Below are positions 20,780 through 30,141 of a stretch of DNA of 64,000 bases, one piece after another; the stretch's first letter is position 1, and each line of letters opens with the position of its first letter. The translations under genes were made by a program, and so were the position numbers. The notes under the pieces were generated by a model. The model had not been told where the DNA came from. It made no database searches and was given only the letters and a program-made list of their open reading frames with translations. The DNA comes from Clostridia bacterium (GTDB lineage: Bacteria > Bacillota > Clostridia > Acetivibrionales > DSM-2933), in assembly GCA_026416815.1 (NCBI GenBank), contig JAOAEJ010000060.1, positions 1 through 64,000 on the forward strand. Direction: 5' to 3'.

Positions 20780-21202
20780 TTAAAACTGAGCTGATTTCTT
20801 ATATCCACCGCTGCCTCTTTTGGATTCTATGCTTTTCTTGAGGTCATGAAGTTTCTCGTCGCTATCCTTCATAAACCTAGCCAGTCGCTCTTCAAAAGAC
20901 AAGCTATCGGACCCGCCCCTATTCCAATCTATATCAACCGGTCTGCTTGATCTGACTATTGGCTTTGGACCTAATGCCTTTTTGATAGATAAACTGATTT
21001 TACCGCCTTGGTCAACAGATATGACTTTAACTTTTACAACCTGGTTTTCTTTGAGATGAGCTTTAATGTCCTTTACGTATTCCTCTGCAACTTCCGAGAT
21101 ATGTACTAAACCTGTTTTTCCATCGGGTAATTGAATGAAAGCTCCAAAATTTGTTATACCCGTAACCTTTCCTTCAATTACTTTTCCTACCTCAACCAGC
21201 AT
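20780..21202 (-). CDS. yabR: S1-domain RNA-binding protein YabR
   Basis: A cytoplasmic RNA-binding protein of 140 residues. Residues 3-75 form one S1 domain (GKVIEGKVTGITNFGAFIQL, HISEVAEEYV, KVKVISVDQGGKISLSIK). The tail is basic and polar and ends GGYKKSAQF. Related one-S1-domain proteins (YabR/GSP13) associate with ribosomes or RNA; the exact role is not settled. It follows divIC in the order known from Bacillus, with tRNA genes after it. AAGGAGG lies 11 nt before the ATG. The TTAAAA-rich interval behind it holds repeat copy A, probably acting as its terminator. Confidence 0.93.
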   Translation of the reverse strand: MLVEVGKVIEGKVTGITNFGAFIQLPDGKTGLVHISEVAEEYVKDIKAHLKENQVVKVKVISVDQGGKISLSIKKALGPKPIVRSSRPVDIDWNRGGSDSLSFEERLARFMKDSDEKLHDLKKSIESKRGSGGYKKSAQF

Positions 21203-21365
21203 AAAATAAGAAATCCTCCTTAAAATAAATTGCGAGCTTTACATGTGATCCTAGTAAACTGATTGTAAAGCTTTATAAAAATTACATAAAGTACTTCGAT
21301 TATATAGCATATCCCATATTTCGTCAAGCCTTTGGCGGCAGGGTTTACACAAATAATCGCCCCCT

Positions 21366-21644
21366 CTACTGGTTAACATCAACGAATACTTTTTCGCCGC
21401 TTTTAACCATCCCAAGCTTTTCTCTTGCGACCTTTTCTATGTACTCATCACTATTCATAATATCCTTTTGCTTTGTTAAATCTTTATTCAGCTTTTCTTC
21501 ATCAGCGATCTTCTTTTGTATGTTATCTAACTCATTACGTTTTGAATTTAACACTATCTGCTGATTGAATGCTTCATATCCGAAATATACTGTCAGGCCT
21601 ATAACAATAAGTAAGCCTATCTTGGATTTTTTTCTTTTGTTCAT
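21366..21644 (-). CDS. divIC: septum formation initiator DivIC (FtsB-like)
   Basis: A 92-residue bitopic membrane protein of the cell-division machinery. A basic cytoplasmic N-terminus (MNKRKKSK) precedes one membrane helix (about 9-25). A coiled coil follows (about 30-65, NELDNIQKKIADEEKLNKDL), then the conserved tail EYIEKVAREKLGMVKSGEKVF. The family forms a complex with FtsL and DivIB/FtsQ outside the membrane. The position between yabQ and yabR matches the Bacillus order. AAGGGG stands before the ATG. Confidence 0.95.
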   Translation of the reverse strand: MNKRKKSKIGLLIVIGLTVYFGYEAFNQQIVLNSKRNELDNIQKKIADEEKLNKDLTKQKDIMNSDEYIEKVAREKLGMVKSGEKVFVDVNQ

Positions 21645-21746
21645 TAACCATATCCCCTTTTACCTTGGCGGGTAAGCCGCATAGGCTTACCCATAAAACT
21701 CAAGTAATATAAATAATTCTATATCACGCGTTAAAATCCTGCTTTA

Positions 21747-22256
21747 CTATATCTTTTTTCTTATATTTTTTAATATCTTTCCCCAAACCCTAGCTTTTGC
21801 AATTCTATTTTTTCCTGCACGTTTTGTAGCTCTGCAAGCTTTTGTCACATACTTTTTCGCAAATCGTGCCGGTATTGACAGTATTTTAATAACTATTTTT
21901 ATAGGGTAGCTTATTATTCTCCAGGTAGTTACTATAACCTTATAGACAATACCTATAATAAATAACGATGATTTAATTACAAATCTACTGAGCATTAAGC
22001 TATATAAAACAACACCTAAAACAGTCCCAACAAAAACGTAGCCTCGTATTTCCCCCTCATTGCTGTAGTAAACTACAGAAAACATAATAAGGGCAACAGC
22101 AATCCAGTATAGGAAATCTTCAATATTGATAACAGCTGTACTTGTCTTTATTGCTCTTCTTTTTACACGCAACAAATCGTAGACAAAGGCTATAAGCATC
22201 CCTCCGGCAACTGTGCACAGAAAAATATAAGCCTGGTTACTTACGGAAATAGGCAA
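21747..22256 (-). CDS. yabQ: spore cortex protein YabQ
   Basis: A 169-residue membrane protein needed for spore cortex formation in Bacillus. Several hydrophobic segments are seen (about 8-27, 45-63, 68-90 and 95-115), followed by a long basic cytoplasmic tail (ARFAKKYVTKACRATKRAGK). The family motif near the N-terminus (AGGMLIAFVYDLLRVKRR) is present. The start is TTG at 22256; the SD is weak (GGTG), which is consistent with coupling to yabP, whose stop is 17 nt upstream. It is likely expressed with yabP in the mother cell, as inferred from the family. Confidence 0.92.
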   Translation of the reverse strand: MPISVSNQAYIFLCTVAGGMLIAFVYDLLRVKRRAIKTSTAVINIEDFLYWIAVALIMFSVVYYSNEGEIRGYVFVGTVLGVVLYSLMLSRFVIKSSLFIIGIVYKVIVTTWRIISYPIKIVIKILSIPARFAKKYVTKACRATKRAGKNRIAKARVWGKILKNIRKKI

Positions 22257-22273
22257 TTGAGTTCACCGGCCTT

Positions 22274-22567
22274 CTATTTAAACATTTTGCCTAAAAACCC
22301 AAATCCCTTGGATTTGGACCCTTCACTTTCACTATACTCACAGCTTATTATATCCCCTTCAATATTAAGCTCGGAATTGTCGAGGTTTAGCTTACTAATA
22401 TGCAAGTCTTCACCCCTAATAACCAGAACCCCCAATTCGGTATCTACAATGACACATTCGTCATTAAAGCTCTCCACATCTATGACACCTGAAATGCTTA
22501 ACTTTTCTCTGTTCTCAAGTATAAGGTTTTGTACTTTTGGCCTCGAAACTTTTTTATCATCAATCAT
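22274..22567 (-). CDS. yabP: sporulation protein YabP
   Basis: A 97-residue protein of the YabP/YqfC family, required for a late stage of spore formation in Bacillus. Visible family features are PKVQNLILENREKLSISGV near the start and beta-strand repeats (DTELGVLVIRGEDLHISKLN). An open frame extends seven codons farther, but GGGAGGAAG lies 8 nt before the ATG at 22567, so that start is chosen. It forms a unit with yabQ and is separated from rqcP by a terminator. Confidence 0.93.
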   Translation of the reverse strand: MIDDKKVSRPKVQNLILENREKLSISGVIDVESFNDECVIVDTELGVLVIRGEDLHISKLNLDNSELNIEGDIISCEYSESEGSKSKGFGFLGKMFK

Positions 22568-22692
22568 TTTTCTTCCTCCCAATACCATAATTGTTATTAA
22601 AGTAACCTTTTATTGCTGCACCACAATAAAGGCGGGTACCTTCCCCGCATTTTATATATAATAAATATGCATGTACACAAAAAAAAATGCCA

Positions 22693-22730
22693 ATAAAAAA
22701 CCCCTAGCATTTTTTAAGCTAAGGGCTTTT
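22693..22730 (-). terminator. intrinsic terminator behind rqcP
   Basis: The minus-strand stem CCCTTAGC/GCTAGGGG is followed by TTTTTTATTGG, 35 nt behind the rqcP stop and before yabP. Confidence 0.88.
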
Positions 22731-22764
22731 CTTACATAATATTTAAATGTTTTACTTTATCAAA

Positions 22765-23004
22765 TCATTTTAATATATACATTTCTTTTGACTCTGCCTT
22801 GGAAACATGCTCGGCTACTGAGGTTACTTCTATCCGTGTATTATTATTACCGAATTGTATCTCTATGATATCGCCTACCTTTACTTCCGAGCCAGGTTTT
22901 GCTACTTTATCATTTATTTTTACACGCCCTTGTTCACAAGCTTCATTAGCCAGTGTACGCCTTTTTATCAGCCTTGAAACCTTAAGAAACTTATCGATTC
23001 TCAA
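22765..23004 (-). CDS. rqcP: S4-domain ribosome quality-control factor RqcP (YabO)
   Basis: A 79-residue protein that is almost entirely an S4 RNA-binding fold (MRIDKFLKVSRLIKRRTLAN, EQGRVKINDKVAKPGSEVKVGD). In Bacillus RqcP works with RqcH on stalled 50S-peptidyl-tRNA complexes, allowing addition of C-terminal alanine tails. The start is TTG with GGGGGG upstream. It lies between hup and the yabPQ unit, the place of yabO in Bacillus. Confidence 0.95.
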   Translation of the reverse strand: MRIDKFLKVSRLIKRRTLANEACEQGRVKINDKVAKPGSEVKVGDIIEIQFGNNNTRIEVTSVAEHVSKAESKEMYILK

Positions 23005-23049
23005 TGCTGTCCCCCCTACTCATAAGTTTTGCAATACACTCCAGTCATA

Positions 23050-23080
23050 CAAAAAGGCCTCATTGTTCTGAAGCCTTTTG
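23050..23080 (-). terminator. hairpin terminator behind hup
   Basis: On the minus strand AAAAGGCTTC and GAGGCCTTTTT pair imperfectly, with a short T-run, 9 nt after the hup stop. Partial read-through into rqcP is possible. Confidence 0.65.
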
Positions 23081-23088
23081 TATATTAA

Positions 23089-23364
23089 TTACTTATTAAC
23101 CTGCTCTTTTAAAGCTTTGCCAACTTTAAAAATCGGTGTTTTGGACGCAGGAATCGTTATCTCTTCCTTTGTCTGAGGATTTCTGCCTTTCCTTGCAGCT
23201 CTTTCCCTTACTTCAAAGGAGCCGAATCCAACGAGTTGAATTTTATCTCCTTTTGCTAATGTTTCTTCCACACTTTCCAGGAAAGCATTAAGTGCCTTTT
23301 CAGCGTCCTTTTTTGATAGTTCTCCTTTTTCTGCCATACTTGCTATTAATTCCGATTTATTCAT
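23089..23364 (-). CDS. hup: histone-like DNA-binding protein HU
   Basis: A 91-residue nucleoid protein binding DNA non-specifically as a dimer. The family features are complete: the N-terminal helices ([20 protein letters not shown]), [20 protein letters not shown] as the DNA-binding arm, and a C-terminal [12 protein letters not shown]. Length is standard. A strong SD (AGGAGGATAAAGTA) precedes the ATG. It follows mazG by 23 nt and is likely co-transcribed. Confidence 0.97.
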   Translation of the reverse strand: MNKSELIASMAEKGELSKKDAEKALNAFLESVEETLAKGDKIQLVGFGSFEVRERAARKGRNPQTKEEITIPASKTPIFKVGKALKEQVNK

Positions 23365-23387
23365 TACTTTATCCTCCTAATTTTATT

Positions 23388-24188
23388 TTAGCTATTTTTT
23401 TCAGCAATATGTATTTTTGCCTTATTCCATAATTCATCCATTTCTTCAAGTGTCATTTCCTCTAACTTTTTGCCTGCTTTACCACTCTCCTGCTCAATGT
23501 ACTCAAACCTTCGTATAAATTTATTTGTTGTACCTGTTAAGGCGAGCTCCGGGGATATTTTCAAAAATCTCGAAAGATTTACAAGCGAAAAAAATACATC
23601 ACCCATCTCATCAGTTATTCTTTCCACATTTTTACTCTTATATACATTCTCCAGCTCCAATATTTCTTCTTTTACCTTTTTAAATACATCATCTATATCG
23701 TCCCAGTCAAAACCTACTTGAGCCGCTTTTTGCTGCACTTTAAAGCTCCTCATTAGTGCCGGTAAATTGGAAGGTACATCTTTTAATACAGCAGTCTGTG
23801 TTTCCATACCTTTTTCTTTCTTCTTGATTGCCTCCCAATTATCCACTACCTGATCAGCGGTGTCAGCCTTGTCCTCCCCAAAGATATGGGTATGCCTTGA
23901 TACCATCTTGCGGCATATTCCCGATATCACATCTCCTATGTCAAAGTCTTTATCCTCTGCTGATATTTGAGCATGAAATACAATTTGCAGTAATAAATCA
24001 CCCAACTCCTCGCACAGTCTTTTTTTATCGTTTATATCTATAACTTCAAGAACCTCATATGTCTCTTCTATTAAGTATTTTTTCAAGCTTTGATGAGTCT
24101 GTTCTTTATCCCATGGGCAGCCGTTCTCACTTCTTAAAAGCTTCATTATTTCGATCAGGTCTTGAAATTCGTATTTATTTTTTAACAT
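23388..24188 (-). CDS. mazG: nucleoside triphosphate pyrophosphohydrolase MazG
   Basis: A cytoplasmic all-alpha NTP pyrophosphohydrolase of about 266 residues with two MazG domains. The first has LRSENGCPWDKEQTHQSLKK, the EETYE and EELGD acidic metal-binding motifs and QIVFHAQ. The second has EEILELE and DEMGDVFFSLVNLSRF. It hydrolyses (d)NTPs to monophosphates and is thought to clear aberrant nucleotides. In Bacillus the equivalent gene, yabN, carries an extra N-terminal tetrapyrrole-methylase-like domain that is absent here. An ATG 3 codons upstream directly abuts GAGAGG, so the ATG at 24188 is preferred. Confidence 0.95.
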   Translation of the reverse strand: MLKNKYEFQDLIEIMKLLRSENGCPWDKEQTHQSLKKYLIEETYEVLEVIDINDKKRLCEELGDLLLQIVFHAQISAEDKDFDIGDVISGICRKMVSRHTHIFGEDKADTADQVVDNWEAIKKKEKGMETQTAVLKDVPSNLPALMRSFKVQQKAAQVGFDWDDIDDVFKKVKEEILELENVYKSKNVERITDEMGDVFFSLVNLSRFLKISPELALTGTTNKFIRRFEYIEQESGKAGKKLEEMTLEEMDELWNKAKIHIAEKNS

Positions 24189-24584
24189 CAACAACATCCT
24201 CTCAATTCACTTGAGCTTTTACCGCAAGCTCGTTTAACTTGAGCAGCAACCTAAAGTCCTAGACTGAAGTTCTGTTGAAAATACAGCATCTAAGCTTACG
24301 TTATTATATATAATACTACTTTTTCACTTTTTAATTCAAGTATTATGGAAAAATACATTATCAAAGCCTAAAATTATTTACATGTCTTAGATTTATAAAA
24401 AACTCAATTATAGTTAAAACATTTCGTAGGGAATTTGGATTTGTGAGGTGAGACAAGAATTAGACTTATTATTAATTGGTGTTTACTATTTTAGAAAGCT
24501 TAAAGAATTTAGAAGTCTTAACGATTTATAGATAGCTGATTATTGGGGGGACCAAAACTCAGATAAAAAAATCTGTTAACATTA
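24189..24584. other. gene-free stretch between mazG and spoVT
   Basis: About 400 bp without a supported gene. In Bacillus yabM lies here and is missing in this window. Contains the putative mazG promoter. Confidence 0.5.
24310..24339 (-). promoter_or_regulatory. putative promoter of the mazG-hup unit
   Basis: Minus strand TTGAAT (24334-24339), 18-nt spacer, TATTAT (24310-24315), in a stretch with no other purpose about 120 nt upstream of mazG. Confidence 0.4.
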
Positions 24585-24634
24585 AAAGCTGCACATTATT
24601 ATACTTTTGTTTGTAAAAAATAATGTGCAGCTTT
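24585..24634 (-). terminator. intrinsic terminator of spoVT
   Basis: A 16-bp perfect stem AAAGCTGCACATTATT (24585-24600)/its complement (24619-24634), 13 nt behind the spoVT stop, followed by TTTTAATG on the minus strand. Confidence 0.85.
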
Positions 24635-24646
24635 GTCTTCTCCATC

Positions 24647-25201
24647 TTATTGTTCCATTTGTTTTCCCAAAAAACCTGCTGCCGATTGAGCAAGTTTGGC
24701 TTCAACCTCTCCCATACGGATATTGGGATCTGTTGATAGTAATATAACTGCACCGATAGGGTCACCTTCAGATATAATAGGAGATACAACCTGTGAAGAA
24801 TATTTTCTGTCAGCATTTTCATCTGCTAAGATTGATATAGTTTTTTCTTCAGCAGATTTTACAACTAGAGTTGTCTTCTCTTCAATGACCCTTTCAAGAT
24901 CTTGACTCAAAGGCTTTTCAAGGAATTCCTTCTTTGAAGCTCCTGAAACTGCTATTATTGTATCTCTATCTGTAATGCAAGTAATATGTCCGCTGGTTTT
25001 GTGAAGTGAATCGGCATACTGTGATGCAAAATCACTTAACTCACCTATTGGTGAATACTTTTTAAGAATAACTTCGCCTTCTTTATCGGTAAATATCTCT
25101 AAGGGGTCGCCTTCCCTGATTCTTAGTGTTCTTCTTATTTCCTTAGGTATTACAACTCTTCCTAAATCGTCTATTCTTCTAACTATTCCGGTTGCCTTCA
25201 A
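24647..25201 (-). CDS. spoVT: stage V sporulation regulator SpoVT
   Basis: A 184-residue forespore transcription regulator. The N-terminus is an AbrB swapped-hairpin DNA-binding domain (MKATGIVRRIDDLGRVVIPK, RRTLRIREGDPLEIF). The C-terminal two thirds (about 55-184) form a GAF-like sensor domain (ITCITDRDTIIAVSGASKKE, SPIISEGDPIGAVILLS). In Bacillus it tunes sigma-G-dependent genes. The start has SD GGAGGTAATAGAA. It is monocistronic, with terminators on both sides. Length and motifs match the family exactly. Confidence 0.97.
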   Translation of the reverse strand: MKATGIVRRIDDLGRVVIPKEIRRTLRIREGDPLEIFTDKEGEVILKKYSPIGELSDFASQYADSLHKTSGHITCITDRDTIIAVSGASKKEFLEKPLSQDLERVIEEKTTLVVKSAEEKTISILADENADRKYSSQVVSPIISEGDPIGAVILLSTDPNIRMGEVEAKLAQSAAGFLGKQMEQ

Positions 25202-25310
25202 TTTCTATTACCTCCTTAATTAGTTTAATTTGTTGTACAATTTTAGTATTGATTTTTTATTGGAGTTTTATACATTAAAGGCTATTTGTGAAAAGTTTAA
25301 AAAGCTTAAA

Positions 25311-25358
25311 ACTATAAAAAGAAATACCGTTGCATGCAACGGTATTTCTTTTTATAGT
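25311..25358 (-). terminator. perfect 48-bp palindromic terminator between prsA-like gene and spoVT
   Basis: Two 24-nt arms (25311-25334 and 25335-25358) are perfectly complementary, with a GC-richer core (ACCGTTGCATGCAACGGT) flanked by A- and T-runs. It can end transcription from the upstream gene and block either strand. Confidence 0.88.
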
Positions 25359-25380
25359 TAACCATCTTAATTGTTTATAA

Positions 25381-26391
25381 TTATTTAAAAGAATCTATTA
25401 TAGGCTGATTTTTTGTCACACTGTATTGAGCATCTTTCTTCCACTGCGCGAGGGTGTCCAGGTATTTTTTACTCTGCATTTCTGCTTTTATTTCCTGTTT
25501 AGCATCTTCAAAGGTACTTTTCTTTTCAAACTTCATTATGTGATATCCAAACTGTGTTTTTACTATGCCTACATCACCAGCTTTCGCACTGAATGCCCAA
25601 TCCTCAAATTCCTTTACCATTTGGCCATTCTTAGCGAATGTATATTCTCCACCAGTGTCTTTTGACCCTGGATCTTCAGAGTACTGTTTAGCCAATGCTG
25701 CAAAATCTTCTCCCGCCTTTACCTTTGCCAGGATATCATTTGCCTTCTTTTCAACTTCTTTTTGCTTATCCGCAGGTAAATCTTTGTTATCCTTATCCTT
25801 TATGGATACAAGTATATGCCTTACAGTTACCTTTTCGTGCTCTGTCTTGTCTTCCTCATAGTGCTTTTTCATTTCTTCTTCGGTAACCTGAATCTTACTT
25901 TGTTCTGCCTGTCTGAACTTTTCCGAAAGCTTTATCTGCTTGGAAATTTCCATGTACTGATCCATGTTGACACCAAGCTGCTTGGTTATTTCCTTCTCCG
26001 CGTCGGCCTTAGTGCCGTAATTCTTAACAATCTCGTCGAAATATGTTTTTATTTCGTCTTCATCCTTCTTTTCCAGAGCAATGTTGTTCTGCTTAGCTTT
26101 TGCTGTCTCTATCTCCAGCTCCACAGCTTTGTCAAAAGCCATATTCTTTGCAACATCGATAGCTTTATCGGTACCGATATTCTGATTTAAATCAGTTATT
26201 CCCCACTGTTTTTCCATATAAAGCTTAGTGGAATTCCAGAATAACGTATATTCTGTTTTTGTTATTTTTTCCGTACCTACTTTTGCAACATAGTCATTGT
26301 TATTATTTTTATTGTACATAAAAATCCCAGCGGCTGCGAGGCCGGCAACAACCAGAGCTGCAGCAGAAATGTAAATCCACTTTTTGTTCAA
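25381..26391 (-). CDS. PrsA/SurA-like extracytoplasmic peptidyl-prolyl isomerase
   Basis: A 336-residue foldase helping secreted proteins fold outside the membrane. Seen: basic N-terminus plus one hydrophobic helix (about 5-26, WIYISAAALVVAGLAAAGIF) with no lipobox Cys, so membrane-anchored or secreted rather than a lipoprotein; a SurA-N-like helical region (about 35-185); and a parvulin PPIase domain (about 190-290: VRHILVSIKDKDN, KVKAGEDFAALAKQYSEDPG, GGEYTFAKNGQMVKEFEDWAF, KTQFGYHIMKFEKK). The start is TTG behind GGAGAG. Its position next to mfd is common in Clostridia. It may serve the large exoenzymes nearby, but that is inference. Confidence 0.93.
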   Translation of the reverse strand: MNKKWIYISAAALVVAGLAAAGIFMYNKNNNNDYVAKVGTEKITKTEYTLFWNSTKLYMEKQWGITDLNQNIGTDKAIDVAKNMAFDKAVELEIETAKAKQNNIALEKKDEDEIKTYFDEIVKNYGTKADAEKEITKQLGVNMDQYMEISKQIKLSEKFRQAEQSKIQVTEEEMKKHYEEDKTEHEKVTVRHILVSIKDKDNKDLPADKQKEVEKKANDILAKVKAGEDFAALAKQYSEDPGSKDTGGEYTFAKNGQMVKEFEDWAFSAKAGDVGIVKTQFGYHIMKFEKKSTFEDAKQEIKAEMQSKKYLDTLAQWKKDAQYSVTKNQPIIDSFK

Positions 26392-26614
26392 TTCTATCTC
26401 TCCTTATCTTGTTTGAGGTTGCAACAGCAAAAGATTTTTGATTATATCTGCTGCACCGTGCCGGTCAAAAAATTCTCCAGATAAACAACTTTAAGAATGG
26501 ATTTACATAATAAATAATTGTTCTTTTCCCTAGTTACAGTTCCACTATTTAAAGTTCTTTACCGTGAGGATAATACACTGACATAGCTATATATATTATA
26601 ATAGATTGTCAGCC

Positions 26615-29600
26615 TCACTGCAATTTTTTAATGTCTTGTAACAAAATCTTAATATTTTCTAATAAATCTTCACGTTTTATACCTGAAGTTTTGAATGTAA
26701 CATAGGGAGTATTACTTGCAGTAAAAAGCAGCTTTCTGCGGTATTTTTCCATAAGAGTGCCAATCCCCTGTATATTTATAGGCGCCCCTTTGCGGTATTG
26801 TAAAATCACAGCCTCACCTTTTTCCTGCACTCCTGTAAACCCGCATGCTTTTGCTATGGTCTTGAGATATGCAATCTCGATAAGGTTTTTTACCGGTTTG
26901 GGCATATCCCCATAGCGGTCTATCAATTCATCTTCTATATCCTCAACATCGCTTTTATCCTGTATAGAGGCTATTTTTTTGTACATTTCAATCTTCTGTT
27001 CTTCAGAGTTTATATATTCATCATCTATATAAGCGTTGACGTTGATATCAATAGATATTTCTTCATCATCTTGTGTAAAATCTTCTCCCTTTAGCTCTCT
27101 TACTGCTTCGTCCAACAGTTTACAGTACATATCGTAGCCCACAGCTTCAATTTGGCCATGCTGCTCCGGTCCTAAAAGATTTCCTGCTCCTCTTATCTCC
27201 AGGTCTCTCATGGCTATTTTAAAGCCGGACCCGAACTCAGTGAATTCTTTTATCGCCTGCAGCCTTTTTTCGGCAGTTTCAGAGATGACCTTATCCTTTT
27301 TATATGTTATATAGGCATAAGCCAGCCTGTTCGAACGTCCGACCCTTCCACGTATCTGATACAATTGGGACAGCCCCATCCTATCGGCGTCTTCCACAAT
27401 AATGGTATTTACGTTGGGCAAATCAAGTCCCGACTCGATTATGGTAGTACAAATCAACACATCATAATCACCGTTTAGAAAGCTGTACATAACGTCTTCC
27501 AGCTCCTTTTCTCCCATCTGTCCATGGGCTACCCCCACCCTTGCTTCGGGGACAAGTGCTTGAATCTCCGCAGCCTTCAAATGTATGGTTCTTACGCGGT
27601 TATATAGGTAAAATACCTGTCCGCTCCTGCTAAGTTCACGGATAATTGCATCCCTTATTACATCAGCGTTATGCTCCATAACATAAGTTTGTACCGGATA
27701 ACGTTCTTCCGGTGGATCTTCAATAACGCTGATATCCCTTATACCTACCAGCGACATGTGTAGTGTTCTTGGTATAGGGGTCGCAGTAAGTGTTAGAACA
27801 TCCACGTTCGGTTTCATGTTTTTAAGCTTTTCCTTATGCGTTACACCGAAGCGCTGCTCCTCATCTATCACAAGAAGTCCCAGGTCTTTAAATTGTATAT
27901 CCTTTTGTATAAGTCTATGAGTACCTATCAGTACATCAACATTTCCGGCTTTAACTTCCTTGAGAATCTTTTTTTGCTCGGTTTGGGTTCTGAAACGGCT
28001 GATTACATCCACAGTTACAGGAAAGTCTTTCATTCTTTCCTTGAAATTGCTGTAGTGCTGCTGGGCGAGAACAGTGGTGGGAACCAGATATGCAACCTGC
28101 TTTCCATCCATAACTGCCTTGAATATAGCCCTAATAGCTACTTCGGTTTTTCCATAGCCTACATCTCCACACAGCAGTCTATCCATGACCTTCTCGGCTT
28201 CCATATCCGCTTTGATTTCTTCTATACATTTGAGCTGGTCATCTGTCTCCTCATAAGGGAATAATTCCTCAAGCTGCTTTTGCCATACAGTATCCTTTGA
28301 AAACTGAAATCCCTTTACCGCTTGTCTCTGGGCATACAGCTTCACCAGCTCTCCGGCAAGTTCCTTGAGAGATTCTTTTACCTTACTTTTAGCCTTTGCC
28401 CATTCGGAGCCACCCAGCTTGTTGAGTTTGGGAGCCTTCCCCTCGGAGCCTATATATTTTTGGATAAGGTCAAGCTGGTTGGTAGGAATGTATACATACC
28501 CACCTTCCTGATATTTTATCTTGACGTAATCTCTTTTTACATTGCCTACCGTCAGCTGCTGTATACCCACATATTGACCTATTCCATGGGACTGATGTAC
28601 AACATAGTCACCTACATTTAGTTCGGTAAAAGTCTCTATTCTTTTACCTTCTTTTTTGCGCCTACCCTTTTTCAGCTTTTTATCCTGGCCGAAAACCTCT
28701 TTGTCACTTACAACAACAAGGCCTATATCAGGATATTCAAAGCCTTTATTCAGGCTTCCGTGAGTTATTACCACCTGCCCTGTTTGTACTTCATCCTCCA
28801 AATCCTCTATATAAGAGGATTCAACTTCAGCAGAACGCAGAGTATCCATCAGTCTTTCTCCACGTCCCCTCGGGCCTGATAAAACTACCACCCTGTTTCT
28901 CTTCTCTTTCCAGTGTCTTATGTCATCAATCAGTAAATCCATATGTCCATGGTAGGAACCGGCGGACTTTGAATGAATGTTAAAGCTGCCCCGGTAGTGA
29001 CTCCCTTGATTACCGGCTGCAGAAAGGGTATTCAGATACACACCCCTTTTATCGCGCATTTTTTTATACAGGCTTTCATAATCAAAATATGTTTCCATAC
29101 TCTGTGGGAGCATATGGGCTTTTTCAATTAGCGCCTTACATGCCTCATGGTGTTCCATCAGGATATTCTCTATCCTCTGTACAACCCTTACCTGCTCATC
29201 CACAAAAACCACTGTGTTCTTATCCAGATAGCCGGTAATGTCCTGTGGTTCATCTATTATATATGGTATGTACCTATCCATTCCGGGAAAATAATAGTCA
29301 TTCTTAAACCTTTCGATGTCCGACTCAATTTTATCCCTTAAGTTCCTTACATATTCTGCATTATTTTTATTTGCTACTTTTTGCACATGTTCCATTAGGT
29401 CACTACTTATTTTTTCAATAATGCTATCCCTTTTGTCAGGAGAATATATAACCTCACGGGCAGGTAAAACCTTTATACTATCAATCTTATCAACAGAGCG
29501 TTGAGATATTATATCGAGCTTTCTTATAGAATCTATTTCATCATCAAACAGCTCTATACGCACTGCATAATCGCTGCCCGGTGAAAATATGTCAATAATC

Positions 29601-30133
29601 CCTCCGCGAATTGCAAACTGTCCTTTTCCTTCAACTGCATGGACCCTTTCATAGCCCATTGTCACCAAGCTTTGGGACAGCAGATCAAGCTTTACTCTCC
29701 CACCTAAGTTAAAGCTTAGTATATGGTTGTAGTAAAGCTCCCTTGAAACCATTTTTTGACTAAAGGCTTCAGCTGATGTGACTATGAACTTATATCTTCC
29801 ATCAACAAGCCGGTCAATTGCTTTAATTCTTTGGAAAACGGAATCATAGCTTCTGGCTTCAACTTCATGCAGCATTATTTCCTTTGCCGGTAGAAAAAGT
29901 ACATCCTCTCCTGCAAAAAACGAAAAGTCCTCGAAAACCTTTCTTGCCTGCATTTCGTTAAATGCAATAAACATCCCCTTGCAGTTAAGGTGCTTGCATA
30001 TGGAATAGGAAATATGAACCTTCTGCGAATCTGAAGGGCCAGTGATACTAACAGGTGTTATATTCTTTTTCAGTGAGCTTAATAAGTCGTTATATTCCTT
30101 AATCTCAAGAAGCGGATTACTTAAATAATTCAT
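26615..30133 (-). CDS. mfd: transcription-repair coupling factor Mfd
   Basis: A roughly 1172-residue ATP-dependent translocase that removes RNA polymerase stalled at DNA damage and recruits UvrA. Order: UvrB-like N-terminal domains; RNA-polymerase interaction domain (LNVGDYVVHQSHGIGQYVG region, about 495-560); helicase domain 1 with Walker A (LLCGDVGYGKTEVA, about 660) and DEEQRFG; helicase domain 2 (TTIIESGLDLPNVNTIIVED, QIRGRVGR); and a C-terminal TRCF domain. An upstream GTG would overlap pth by 4 nt, but GAAGGT before the ATG at 30133 and the usual family N-terminus (MNYLSNPLLEI) favour 30133. Confidence 0.97.
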   Translation of the reverse strand: MNYLSNPLLEIKEYNDLLSSLKKNITPVSITGPSDSQKVHISYSICKHLNCKGMFIAFNEMQARKVFEDFSFFAGEDVLFLPAKEIMLHEVEARSYDSVFQRIKAIDRLVDGRYKFIVTSAEAFSQKMVSRELYYNHILSFNLGGRVKLDLLSQSLVTMGYERVHAVEGKGQFAIRGGIIDIFSPGSDYAVRIELFDDEIDSIRKLDIISQRSVDKIDSIKVLPAREVIYSPDKRDSIIEKISSDLMEHVQKVANKNNAEYVRNLRDKIESDIERFKNDYYFPGMDRYIPYIIDEPQDITGYLDKNTVVFVDEQVRVVQRIENILMEHHEACKALIEKAHMLPQSMETYFDYESLYKKMRDKRGVYLNTLSAAGNQGSHYRGSFNIHSKSAGSYHGHMDLLIDDIRHWKEKRNRVVVLSGPRGRGERLMDTLRSAEVESSYIEDLEDEVQTGQVVITHGSLNKGFEYPDIGLVVVSDKEVFGQDKKLKKGRRKKEGKRIETFTELNVGDYVVHQSHGIGQYVGIQQLTVGNVKRDYVKIKYQEGGYVYIPTNQLDLIQKYIGSEGKAPKLNKLGGSEWAKAKSKVKESLKELAGELVKLYAQRQAVKGFQFSKDTVWQKQLEELFPYEETDDQLKCIEEIKADMEAEKVMDRLLCGDVGYGKTEVAIRAIFKAVMDGKQVAYLVPTTVLAQQHYSNFKERMKDFPVTVDVISRFRTQTEQKKILKEVKAGNVDVLIGTHRLIQKDIQFKDLGLLVIDEEQRFGVTHKEKLKNMKPNVDVLTLTATPIPRTLHMSLVGIRDISVIEDPPEERYPVQTYVMEHNADVIRDAIIRELSRSGQVFYLYNRVRTIHLKAAEIQALVPEARVGVAHGQMGEKELEDVMYSFLNGDYDVLICTTIIESGLDLPNVNTIIVEDADRMGLSQLYQIRGRVGRSNRLAYAYITYKKDKVISETAEKRLQAIKEFTEFGSGFKIAMRDLEIRGAGNLLGPEQHGQIEAVGYDMYCKLLDEAVRELKGEDFTQDDEEISIDINVNAYIDDEYINSEEQKIEMYKKIASIQDKSDVEDIEDELIDRYGDMPKPVKNLIEIAYLKTIAKACGFTGVQEKGEAVILQYRKGAPINIQGIGTLMEKYRRKLLFTASNTPYVTFKTSGIKREDLLENIKILLQDIKKLQ

Positions 30134-30141
30134 AGGTACCT

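Noticed and set aside
24559-24822. 87-residue frame overlapping the 3' end of spoVT
   Set aside because: Different frame of a well-supported gene and runs through its terminator.
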